Assembly (NCBI GenBank): GCA_036346355.1
Contig: CM070583.1
Span: 9,920,001 to 9,984,000 of the forward strand
Source of the DNA: Rhipidocladum racemiflorum
Taxonomy: Eukaryota; Streptophyta; Magnoliopsida; Poales; Poaceae
DNA: 64,000 nucleotides
Direction: 5' to 3'
The notes below the pieces were generated by a model. That model saw only the letters and a list, made by a program, of their open reading frames with translations, was not told the DNA's origin and did not search any database. The first letter of the stretch is position 1; each line of letters begins with the position of its first letter. Positions 1 to 8,554 of this stretch are shown piece after piece. Position numbers and translations under genes: made by a program.

Positions 1-480
1 GTATTGCTTCGATGGAGCCTAGAGGAGTGCCTAGAGGGGAAAGGGGGCCAAGGAAAGGCTCCGTGAGGCTTTATAGCCGTAGAGGGGCAGCTTGGCCGAG
101 AGGAGGGGAGCGATGGCTCGGGGAGCTTCAGTGACGAGTGAAGCGACAGCAGCATGGCGACGATCAACTCCAAGGCAAGGCGTGTCCACAGTGCTAGAGT
201 AGGTGAGAGAGGACATCCCTGAAGCATGGTAGTGACCACCAAGCAAAGCGGCGAGGCAAAAACTTCGATCGCTCGCGCGGGGAGAAAGAGAAGAGAAAGG
301 AGAGGGGAGAAGAGAGGGGGAGGCTGACGCGTGGGGCTGGGACCCACGGGCAGAGAGAGAAGGGAAGGGGGAGGGGGCACGGCGTTAGGCTAACGCGTGG
401 GCAACCTGGCCCACCCGGCAGTGAGAGTGAGAGAGAGAGAAAGAAAGAAAGAAAAAATGAATTCTCTTTTGACTTCTCCC
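1..480. repeat. LTR-like GC/purine-rich segment, family unknown
   Basis: The sequence is purine-rich on the + strand and ends in GA/GAAA microsatellite. A GC-rich block of about 40 bp occurs twice (about 321-360 and 388-436), each copy containing ACGCGTGGG and followed by a GA run. The composition resembles LTR sequence of grass Ty3 elements. Reading frames here are low-complexity and look non-coding. It could be the 3' LTR remnant of the minus-strand element that follows, but no LTR partner is in the window to prove it. Confidence 0.3.
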
Positions 481-945
481 CCAGACAACAGCACAATGAC
501 AAATAAATGGGGAACAAATCACTTTTAATATTTATAAAATTTTTAATTTAAGCTCCTAGTAAAGTCATCTTACTATTGTAAAATTTACAGATAAAAAATC
601 CAAGTAGTTTAATTTAAAAAATTCTGACAAGTGGGGACTCCCTATTTGTTATTTGTGGAAAAAGATTTATTTGAGGAGGCAAAATACAATAAGAATTTTT
701 TATAAATTTAACTAGGGTTTTAAATAGCACTAAGTATCTCTCGTAAATATTTTAGATCATTTAGATCAATATTTATTTTAAAACAATTCTTTTATTGCAT
801 TTTTCAAATCTACACCTTCTCTATTTTTGAATTTTTAAAGGCATTAAAACTGGTTATTAATTCCTAATATTTTTACCAGAAGTACATATTACTAAAAGGA
901 GTTTTTGGTAAAAATTTAGATTTAAATGAGTTGTGAAAATTTTTA
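481..945. other. AT-rich gap, no gene seen
   Basis: This AT-rich stretch begins where the integrase homology of the neighbouring Ty3 element stops (near 945-962). I see no coding potential, terminal repeat or RNA gene in it. Confidence 0.5.
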
Positions 946-1281
946 ATAAAATGTGGCATTACTTTTCCCAAACCGAACAATACCTTTCTCATCTTCAGAA
1001 AATCCAGGGAATTTTCCTTCCTTCATGCCATTCTTTAGGTCTGCAATACCACTATCATTCTTCTGAGCCTCTCTGATCTGATCTTCTAGGGTTGAGTGCA
1101 CTTCAACATTAAAAATACAACCTTCATTCACCAACTCCAAGTTGAAACGTTGGAATTCTTCATAAAGTGTTGGCTGACTTTCCTGAACCATAACATTGCT
1201 GCAATAACTTTTCCTGCTCAATGCATCTGCAACAACATTAGCTTTTCCAGGGTGGTAATGGATACCAATATCATAATCTTT
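946..1281 (-). pseudogene. Ty3 integrase N-terminus (truncated)
   Basis: The region starts with GIHYHPGKANVVADALSRK, the RNase H to integrase tether, and continues through a linker to GIVRFGK. There the similarity ends abruptly. The HHCC zinc finger, the DDE core and the C-terminal domain are absent. The rest of the element was lost by deletion or by insertion of the AT-rich sequence to the left. Confidence 0.75.
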
Positions 1282-1620
1282 AACTAATTATAACCATCTT
1301 CTCTACCTCAAATTGAGATCCGACTGAGAGAAAATATACTTCAAGCTCTTATGATCCGTATAGATCTCACATCGATTTCCAATCAAATAGTGCCTCCAAA
1401 TCTTGAGTGCATGCACCACTGCAGCTAGCTCTAAACCATGGGTTGGGTAGTTTTCTTCATGGGGTCGCAATTGTCTGGAAGCATAGGCTATGACTTTTCC
1501 TTCCTGCATCAAAACACATCCCAGACCTTGCTTCGAGGCATCACAGTAAACTTCAAAATTCTTATGAATATCCGGCAGAACAAGTACGGGTGCTGAAGTT
1601 AACCTCTTCTTCAATTCCTA
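1282..1620 (-). pseudogene. Ty3 RNase H region of pol
   Basis: RNase H domain that degrades the RNA strand during reverse transcription. It shows KKRLTSAPVLVLPD, the catalytic-type CDASKQGLGCVLMQ, HGLELAAVVHALKIWRHYL and IYTDHKSLKYIF. Three stops interrupt it: TAG at 1618-1620 (before ELKKRL), TAG at 1303-1305 (LNLR-RRWL) and TAA at 1288-1290 (WL-LVKDYD). The first two fall where relatives have Gln. Confidence 0.9.
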
Positions 1621-2676
1621 AAAACTCTGTTCACAAGATTTTGTCCATTCAAACTTTTTCTCCTTCTTCAAAAGCTGGGTGAGAGGTCTTGCAATCTTTG
1701 AAAAACCTCCAATGAATCGTCAATAGTAACCTGCTAAACCAAGAAAGCTCCTGATATCCGGGACTGAATTGGGTTGCTTCCAATCCAAAACATCCTTTAC
1801 TTATGCAGGGTCTACTGCTACTCCTCCAGCGGTAATCACTGGACCCAAGAAAGAAAATTCTTTCAACCAAAAGTCATACTTACAGAATTTGGCACACAAC
1901 TGATGTTCTCTTAACTTCTCCAAAACTATCCTCAGATGGTCCTCATGCTCTTTCCTACTCTTTGAATAGACAAGGATGTCATCAATGAAGACTACTACAA
2001 ACCTGTCCAGGTATTCCATGAATACTTTATTCATCAGATTCATGAAGTAGGAGGGTGCATTTGTCAAACCAAATGACATCACTGTAAACTCGTACAGTCC
2101 ATATCGGGTGGTGAAAGATGTCTTCGGGATATCCTCTTTCCTTATCTTGAGCTGATGATATCCTGATCTCAAATCAATTTTTGAGAATACTTGTGCTCCT
2201 TTCTACTGATCGAAAAGATCATCTATCCATGGCAACGGATACTTATTATTTATCGTCACCTCGTTCAAGGATCGGTAGTCTATGCACATTCTCATACTAC
2301 CATCCTTCTTCTTAACAAAGATGATGGGTGAACCCCACGGTGAAGAACTTGGTCTAATAAATCCTTTCTCCTTCAGTTCTTCAATCTGCTTCTTCATTTC
2401 TGCTAACTCGTTAGCAGGTAGCCTATAGGGTCTTTTCGAGATAGGAGCTGTACCAGGTACAAGCTCAATTATGAACTCGATGTCCCTGTCTGGTGGCATA
2501 CCAGGCAAATCTTCTGTGAGTACATCTGGGTATTCATTCACTATAGGCACATTTTCCAATGGTGTGACTTTCAGACGGTTCAGGGTACTACCCCCCTTAG
2601 AGCAAAGATTTGACAGGAACTCTACTCGAATTCCCTCAGGACTAGAAAGAGAGATAGCTCTACTTGCACAGTCTAT
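1621..2676 (-). pseudogene. Ty3 reverse transcriptase region of pol
   Basis: RNA-dependent DNA polymerase domain. Fingers and palm motifs are clear: KRPYRLPANELAEMKKQ, GFIRPSSSPWGSPIIFVKKK, MRMCIDYRSLNEVTI, then SGYHQLKI, TSFTTRYGLYEFTVMSFGLT and the catalytic FIDDILVYS with both Asp present. One frame runs through the domain, interrupted by stops at 2203-2205 (after LFDQ), 1801-1803 (after VDPA) and 1720-1722 (GYY-RFIGGF). The stops make it a pseudogene; otherwise the substitutions look mild. Confidence 0.9.
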
Positions 2677-3150
2677 CTATCCCTTGTATTTGGTTAACCA
2701 ATCCATTCCAAGGGTTACCTCTATTCCCTTAGTATCCAATAATATTAAGTTCGCTTGGAATTTTACCCCTTTTATAATTATATCCATGTTTGGGCAAACA
2801 GCAGTTGTTCTTAGTTCTTTACCAAGGGATTGAACTAGTAAGGGATTTCTAAGCTGAACTGTATCACAACCATGCTTTCTAACCAAATATTTTGAGATGA
2901 AGGAATGCATCACACCCGAATCAAATAAAACTGAAGCAGGTACTGAGTTGACAAAGAACTTACCATAGACCACCTCCGGTGCGTCCTGGACTTCCTCAGC
3001 TGTGACATGGTTAACACGTCCTCTTCCGAGGGTGCGAGGAGTCCACGGAGTCTGCGGTGTTCCTCTCCCTTGAGCTGGTACTAGGGCGCGAGCTGGTGTC
3101 GTCCCCAAGTTGAACTGAACTGGGGTCACAGCTTGACGCTTTCTAGGGAC
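2677..3150 (-). pseudogene. Ty3 aspartic protease region of pol
   Basis: Retropepsin-type protease that would mature Gag-Pol. The active-site motif is LFDSG followed by HSFIS (about 2895-2925), preceded by GRVNHVTAEE, a typical linker in chromoviruses. The domain ends at GMDWLTKYKG and then a TAG stop at 2677-2679. The usual DSGASHSF reads DSGVMHSF, so the residues after the catalytic DSG are changed. It lies in a different frame from gag, which suggests a one-base insertion near 3145. Confidence 0.8.
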
Positions 3151-4225
3151 AATTACTGGCATAATGTCCCATCTCTCTGCAGTTAAAGCACTGAACTCCT
3201 GCTGTAGCCGTGTTGCTCTTCTGAGCTTGATTTCCTGCGCTGCTTGCAGGGGCTTGAGCAAACTGGCGAGGAGTGGACATTGGGGTCCTGGCTACATTGG
3301 GAGCTGCGGGCCTGCTGGGTTGCTGCTGGAAGGTACGGGGCCTAGAACTGCTAGCTCCACGCTGAACTTGGAACATCATCTTCCTCTTCCTTGACTCGAA
3401 GAGCTGACGCTGAGCATCTTCCTTAATCAGAGCCTTGTTCACCATGTGCTAGAATGAAGGGAAATCGTTCGATACCAGCTGCACTTTGATGTTAGGGTCA
3501 AGGCCCTCCATGAAGCGCCAAATCTTAGCTTCATTGGTGGCAACATTCGCAGTAGCATATCTAGACAGTTGAGTGAACCGATTCAAGTATTCTAGCACTG
3601 AGGGATTCCCTTGCTGCAGTTTATGGAATTCCCTCCTCTTCATTTCCATAATCCCCTTGGGGATATGGGTAGCACGAAAAGCCTCAACAAATTCATCCCA
3701 GTTAATGGCCTGGGCGTCCTCGTGAGCAACGACGTAGTTCTCCCACCAACTTGCGGCGGTTCCTTTCAACTGATTAGAGGCATACAAGACACTCTCAAAT
3801 TCATCACACTGAGCCAGATACAGCTTCCTCTCGACCTCCTTAAGCCAGTCATTCGCATCTAGCGGATCCACAGATCCAACAAACGTTGGGGGCCTGGTTC
3901 TCATAAACTCCCCAAACATAGATTGGGGTGGCTCAGCTGCGGCTTGGGCTGGGGGTGCTTGAGGTTGATTGAGGGCATTCTGTGCCAAAGCCTACAGAAG
4001 CTGGAGTTGCATGGCCATCATCTGTTCCAGGTTTGGCGGTTGGTTCGGGGGTGGAGGTGGTACTGGTTCGTGCCGGAGGCGGCGGCACCTGACCATCCAC
4101 CTGATGTTGCTGCTGTTCTAACGGCACTTCATCTTGAAACTGAACTCTTCCACGACCACGACCACGACCACGGCCTCTCCCGCGGCCTCCTCTTCTTCCT
4201 CTACCACGACCTCTGCCTGGGTTCT
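3143..4225 (-). pseudogene. Ty3 gag (truncated, one internal stop)
   Basis: Gag forms the RNA-packaging particle of the retroelement. The visible N-terminal part is a low-complexity (GR)n-rich stretch (4100-4225), followed by a Pro/Gln-rich linker. The capsid core is recognisable from MRTRPPTFVG, DANDWLKEVERKLYLAQC and WWENYV. A CCHC knuckle CFNCREMGHYASNC lies near the C-terminus (about 3145-3190). A TAG stop at 3449-3451 interrupts SF-HMVNKAL, where related elements have Gln. The start is lost because an LTR begins at 4226. After the knuckle the frame stops at 3143-3145 and pol continues in another frame. Confidence 0.85.
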
Positions 4226-4605
4226 TGTAACACCCCAATTTTTGCTGTTAATATATTTAAAGTGCATTTGTGAATTTTTGGAATTTTCTGGAATTTATTT
4301 GGATTTAATTTTAATTTATTCCCTTTTGAGATAATTAAATAATTAAAAGTTTCAAATAAATTTTTGTTGAAAATATTTTATTTGAGTACAAAATGTCTCA
4401 AAGTATTTTCCAGAATTTTTCTGATTATTTTGCTATTTTTCTTGAATTATTTGAATTTTTAGAAATTAATTTAATTATTTAATCGCTCAAAAATCCTATC
4501 GAGTTTTACTATTCATCTGACCCGAGTCGGACTCGAGTCCGACCGAGCTGTGTCCGAGCCGGACCCGAGCCAGACCCGCGCCCTACCAAACCCTAATCGC
4601 ATGAA

Positions 4606-4627
4606 CCGTTGGATCGCGATCCAACGG
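4606..4627. repeat. 22-bp perfect palindrome in LTR
   Basis: CCGTTGGATC, then G, C, then GATCCAACGG forms a perfect palindrome upstream of the TATA box. Similar palindromes occur in the other LTR copies (35,813-35,834 and 44,218-44,239). Confidence 0.9.
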
Positions 4628-4773
4628 CCGTGAGCCGCCCAAGTTGCGCACGCGCGAGAGCCACCGGATCCCGTGTGCGCGGACGCTCAGGATGGTGCCA
4701 CGTAGCTCCGACTCGGATACGAACTCCGTCGCCGTGTGGGCCAAGGGTTCCGGTTTTAGCGCGCACACCGAGG

Positions 4774-4784
4774 CTATTTATAGC
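4774..4784 (+). promoter_or_regulatory. Putative LTR TATA box
   Basis: CTATTTATAG sits about 550 bp into the LTR and just upstream of a GC-rich transcribed-leader-like segment. Equivalent boxes are at about 58,873 (TTATTTAAAG) in element C and on the minus strand near 36,222 in element B. The constant distance to a downstream splice donor supports the assignment. Confidence 0.55.
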
Positions 4785-5126
4785 GTGGACGGCCACACGA
4801 GGACCGTCGTTTCATCGCGCACGTTTTGCCCTAGTTCTTCGTGCCTGAGCCGCCGCTAGCACCTCGTAATCGCCCGCCGTAATTCGTAGGGTTGCCGCCG
4901 CGGTATTTCTTCATTTCCGGCGCCGTCCATTGTCCTCCACCGTTTTGGTGCCCAGATCCAGGATCCCCGTGACGAGGCACTTCGGAGAGAACCATTCACT
5001 TCGCCGCAGACCGCGCGAAATGCCGTTGGGCTCGTCTTCGTCCCCAGCTCCGGCAAGCTCGCGCCGCCGTGCCACCATAAATGCCCGCGAAGCTTCTCCA
5101 CCATCCGATCAAGATCCGATCGTCGC

Positions 5127-5133
5127 GGTGAGT
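5127..5133 (+). other. Conserved 5' splice donor in LTR leader
   Basis: GCG|GTGAGT lies about 350 bp downstream of the TATA box. The other LTR copies have a donor at the matching place: ACG|GTGAG at 59,221 in C, and ACG|GTAAGC on the minus strand at 35,870 and 44,275 in B. In each copy it follows CCGATCAAGATC-like sequence within about 60 bp. This suggests a spliced transcript starting inside the LTR. Confidence 0.5.
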
Positions 5134-5164
5134 TCACGTGCGCCTCACTCCCGTAGAAACTAGA

Positions 5165-5560
5165 TTAGATCTCAGCCGTTAGATCTAGATTGTACGGTGT
5201 AGATTAGATCCAGTGTTACGGTTTAGATCTATTAGCAACCGTTAGATCTAGATCCAGCGGCCAGGATTGAGCCACGTAGCCTTGAACCGCACCGTGCTAG
5301 ATTAGGTTTTGGCCGTTAGATCTAAATCGTACGGTTAGATTTAACTCGCGTTGTAGCGTTAGATGCGATCTTAGCTGTTTGACCGAGATTGAATGGCGTA
5401 GATCTAGCCGCGTGTCGCACGCCGGGACATGCCACATCACCCCCATGACGCGGTGAAAATCCGGTCGCACCTCAGCCATCCGATCTAAATCGTACGGCTC
5501 AGATTCAACCACGTTTGATCCACTGTAGCGGATTGGATCTAATCTGGACCGTTGGATTTC
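5165..5560 (+). repeat. Cluster of CCGTTRGATCTA-like motifs
   Basis: Variants of CCGTTAGATCTAGAT, in both orientations and with decayed forms, recur about every 30-40 bp across this stretch. They share the GGATC/GATCC core of the 22-bp palindromes. No protein-binding role is known to me. Confidence 0.6.
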
Positions 5561-5635
5561 AAACCAACGACCCAGATCATGCCACGTGGATGGGAGCTGA
5601 AGCGACGCGGTCCACGCGGGTCAGCCCGGTCGTCG

Positions 5636-5954
5636 TGACGTCAGCACGGGCCAGCATGTCAGCGTTTGGCCAACCCGCACCATGACGTCATCCGTGACGT
5701 CACACTGACGTCACAATGGGGCCCAGCTGTCAGGGTTGTTCGTCCGAGCGTGATGACGATAGCGATGACGTCATCCGAGTGGGTCCCACGTGTCAATGGC
5801 ACGTGCACCCGTGGACCGGGTCCACGGTGGAACGAAACCGAACCGTGGACCGAGTCCATGGATGGATGACGCAAGCATGACGTCATAATTCGATTTTTTA
5901 ATAGAAAATAATTTGTTGGAAATTCAATGTCCACACTGACGTCAGTTGACGTCA
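5636..5954. promoter_or_regulatory. Eight perfect TGACGTCA sites
   Basis: Perfect TGACGTCA octamers start at 5636, 5683, 5695, 5706, 5766, 5878, 5937 and 5947. TGACGTCA is a known binding palindrome for plant bZIP (TGA/CREB-like) factors. Elements B and C keep only one or a few at the matching place. Whether these bind anything in this LTR is an inference. Confidence 0.6.
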
Positions 5955-5999
5955 TAATTCGGATTTTTCAATAGAAAAATAAATGAATTAATTTAGTTT

Positions 6000-6320
6000 A
6001 TTCTTTTATTTGATTTTTCAAACTTCAAACGCTTATAACTTTTGCATTTTAACTCTGATTTGCGTGATTCCAGTTTCTAAATTTTTATAAAATTGAGCTC
6101 CAATTAACGGTGAATTTTATTTAATTTTTGGACATGAGTTTCCTCTGTTTATATTTATTTAATTGATTTTTCAAACTTTAAACGGTTATAACTTTCGCGT
6201 TTTAACTCCGATTTGAGCGATTCCAATTTCTAATTTTTTATAAATTTGAGCTCTATTCAATGGTGAATTTTATTTGAATTTTTGGACACTTTTTGTCTAC
6301 TATTTAATTATTTATTGCTA
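6000..6320 (+). repeat. Tandem duplication of about 155 bp in LTR
   Basis: Two diverged units each contain CTTATAACTTT-like sequence, TTTAACTC(T/C)GATTTG and GGTGAATTTTATTT, ending in TTTTTGGAC. The same duplication is present in the LTRs of B (about 35,120-35,340) and C (about 59,800-59,990), so it predates the divergence of the copies. Confidence 0.7.
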
Positions 6321-6339
6321 TTTGCGCACGTTACGGATA

Positions 6340-6471
6340 GACGTTGAAGTGCCCGAAGGCTTCGAAGGTGAAGTTTTGACCCAGGAGCTAGCTCAAGAGC
6401 CTGACCAAGTACTTTTCGAAGGCAAGTTATGCTTTGATCATATTGCTCCCACTTTTGAAAAATTAATTTGA
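6340..6471 (+). CDS. LTR-internal acidic mini-ORF (central frame), copy A
   Basis: The reading frame begins DVEVPEGFEGEVLTQ, continues through a variable seven-residue linker to QVLFEGKLCFDH, and ends with TGA at 6469-6471. The frame opens upstream too, but the conserved part starts at GAC 6340-6342, directly after an AG. Compared with the copy at 43,321-43,422, all eight base changes within the two core blocks are synonymous. The motif GAAG|GCAAGT after QVLFE fits a GC-type splice donor, so the peptide may be spliced to the terminal frame at 7616. I recognise no family. It could instead be a relic of captured coding sequence. Confidence 0.45.
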   Translation, partial: DVEVPEGFEGEVLTQELAQEPDQVLFEGKLCFDHIAPTFEKLI

Positions 6472-7576
6472 TTCAAATTATTACATGCTAAATTAATTAG
6501 AAAATGCTTAAAATATTTCTGGGAATTAGATAAATGCCTAGTTGCTGTATGACACCTTGATTATCTAATTATGTGCCATGGACCCATTGTCACCCTAGTT
6601 GTGGATTATTTAGTTTGACATTAATAAACTGCCAACATGGGTAATTAGACCGCTGTAGTATAATGCTTAGCCCTGCCATGTAGTCATAACATGATTTTGG
6701 AGGATCAATTACTAATGCTGACTTAATGAGATATGGAATCTGTTTTGGAAAGTATCATGTGTTGTTGATGACGATGTTGATGGCACGTGGTGCATGGTAA
6801 TCAACTGGGGAATTGACAAAATGGTTTAGACCGGGGCAAGTAGCAAGATTGTTTCTGGTGGGCCAAGAGTGGCAACTGGGCGGTCGATTTGGTTTTGAAT
6901 GGTTGTGAAGTATTTGTGGACACTTTGGTAGTCTTGCCTTGGTCACCCTAAGGACTTAACCTTGCAAGCCTTTGAACTAAGTCTTTCGTACAACCACACG
7001 TCTGGAATGGGAAAGACCTAGCTGAGTAACTTGTGACGCCTAGGCTTTGGTACTGTCATGGTGGTGTGGCTTCCGGATGTACGGGTGATAACTCACAAGG
7101 CGCAAGAGGGGGGGCCTGAGTGTGGTAACCAGTCCCTTTAGTGTTGAAACCTCAGCGGGCAGTACCGGGTCTAGAAGTAGCTTTGGAAAGGCTTTGTTAC
7201 AGTCACTCGCCTTGGTGGTGTTTGACGGTATCTTGTGGGTAAAGTGTATAACCTCTGCAGAGTGTACAACCTATTCGAATAGCCGAGTCCACGGTATTGG
7301 ACACTGCTCGGGGATTACAGTCAAGGGTTAGACTTTCATGAAAATAACTTGGCTTGGGAAAATGGTTGGGTTGGAACTGAGAATTGGACTTAGGATGTGG
7401 AATGCTTTACTTGTGAAATGTTTGTGAAAGCTATTATCTTTAATTATTGCTTCCCTGCTTTGCAATCTATTGCTGTATTTATACATGTTGTTTTACTGCG
7501 AATGTACCTGTTAGCCTATCCTTTGTAATAAGCCATGCATGTAGAATATTAGCTTGCATTCTGTGCATGACTTGCT

Positions 7577-7591
7577 GAGTACCAAGTACTC
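7577..7591. repeat. GAGTAC-N3-GTACTC hairpin motif in LTR
   Basis: GAGTACCAAGTACTC sits shortly before the terminal acidic frame. The same stem occurs in every chromovirus LTR here and, with other loop lengths, in two LTR fragments of other families (27,753 and 47,800). Confidence 0.7.
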
Positions 7592-7615
7592 ACCCCTTGT
7601 AACAATACAACACTG

Positions 7616-7675
7616 GTTGAAGAAGAGGCTACGCCAGCTTTGGAGGAGGAACTTCAGGAGGAGCCATCTACTTAG
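7616..7675 (+). CDS. LTR-internal acidic terminal frame, copy A
   Basis: Twenty codons read VEEEATPALEEELQEEPST and stop (TAG 7673-7675). The copy in B's 3' LTR (33,655-33,714, minus) reads VEEEITPTLEEELQEDPTT with the stop at the same place. Of nine differing codons five are synonymous, and the changed residues are mostly conservative. The phase matches a splice from the central frame in the B copy, where CCAG precedes TTGAAG. The A copy lacks a clear AG at that site, so the splice is unproven. Confidence 0.35.
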   Translation, partial: VEEEATPALEEELQEEPST

Positions 7676-7868
7676 GGAGAGGCCCAGTCAGTTGCCTGTG
7701 GCATATTGGTTGGCACCATGTGTTTTCTTTATATTCCGCTGCAGTTTTATTTGAGTAAGACTTTAGCCCTGCGAGGCATACTTTTGTAACTTGACCATAA
7801 GGTAGAGAGAATGAACCTGCCGTTAGTAGTAAGTAGATTCTTTCCCATCAAAGTAATACGTACCATCG

Positions 7869-8554
7869 TTATATTTGATGCAGGTGAGCTAGGTTTTTAT
7901 TGAGGTTCGTAGTACTGCATGCATTACTTTCAGTGGTTGGAACATACATAAATTAATATTTACACGTAAATAAATGGTAGGGTGCTTTGGTGGACGAGAC
8001 AAGGACTTATTGTAGGAGTGTCGATCTGTTCGGTGCTGTGAAAGTAATTTAATCTCTGTGTTGTACACGTTGTTATTATTGCATGTGATTAAAAAATAAT
8101 GTTTATTTGGTATTGAAATGTAAAAAATTTGAACTCATCAATTTGTACGGTGTTTACGAGGTCTAGTGTAAAAGGATAAAATGTAGAAGGAGTGTTGTCG
8201 ACCTGTTAGGTGGTGTGAATGGGTTTTTTAGTTAATGCTGTATACGATGTTTTCATATTCGTGCTGTGTTGTAACATCGTCAATTTAATAAAAAGCTTAT
8301 AATCGAATATTAAAATATGAAATAATTTGTTTGCTGTATTTTATGATATTGCATGCATTTATTGAAATGTTGGACGATGCAAAGGATTGTTGGAATAGAT
8401 AAAAGCAAGGAAAACGAGAAAATAATAAATGGTAAAACGGTAAAATAAAAAGAATTACCTTAGTAAATTATGTCTAACCCTAAAGTACCCCGGATGATGA
8501 CCTAGGATGGTCAAAAACAGTGTGAACATCATTAAACCATGAAGTGATTAATTT
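7869..8554. other. AT-rich region without gene
   Basis: No reading frame is convincing. Two related blocks lie about 175 bp apart (near 8012 and 8189), each with GTAG(AA)GGAGTGT, TCGA(T/C)CTGTT and a GTTG or GATG (T/A)TT core. They may be subterminal repeats of the MULE, but no terminal inverted repeat could be matched. Confidence 0.4.

Larger units (their letters stand above)
946..4225 (-). mobile_element. Old truncated Ty3 chromovirus-like element (element A), gag-pol only
   Basis: In minus-strand order this holds gag, CCHC knuckle, protease, reverse transcriptase, RNase H and the start of integrase. The order PR-RT-RH-INT is that of Ty3/gypsy, and the gag and RNase H motifs resemble the Tekay-type chromovirus clade. 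The 5' end is cut at 4225/4226 by an LTR of opposite orientation. The 3' end is lost within the integrase N-terminus, so neither its own LTRs nor a TSD is visible. The frame is unusually well preserved apart from eight in-frame stops and one apparent frameshift at the gag/pol junction. Confidence 0.85.
4226..7868 (+). repeat. LTR of chromovirus family (copy A-LTR), 3' end missing
   Basis: It starts TGTAACACCCC and can be followed nearly collinearly along the LTRs of elements B and C in this window. Shared landmarks are the AT-rich first 300 bp, a GC-rich leader, GGATC-type palindromes, two tandem copies of about 155 bp (6000-6320), an acidic reading frame at 6340 and a hairpin motif at 7577. 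It is clearly more diverged than the other copies. Similarity fades near 7868, so the terminal part (about 150 bp in element C) and any TSD are missing. It cuts into gag of element A, so it is probably a truncated solo LTR inserted in the opposite orientation. Confidence 0.8.
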
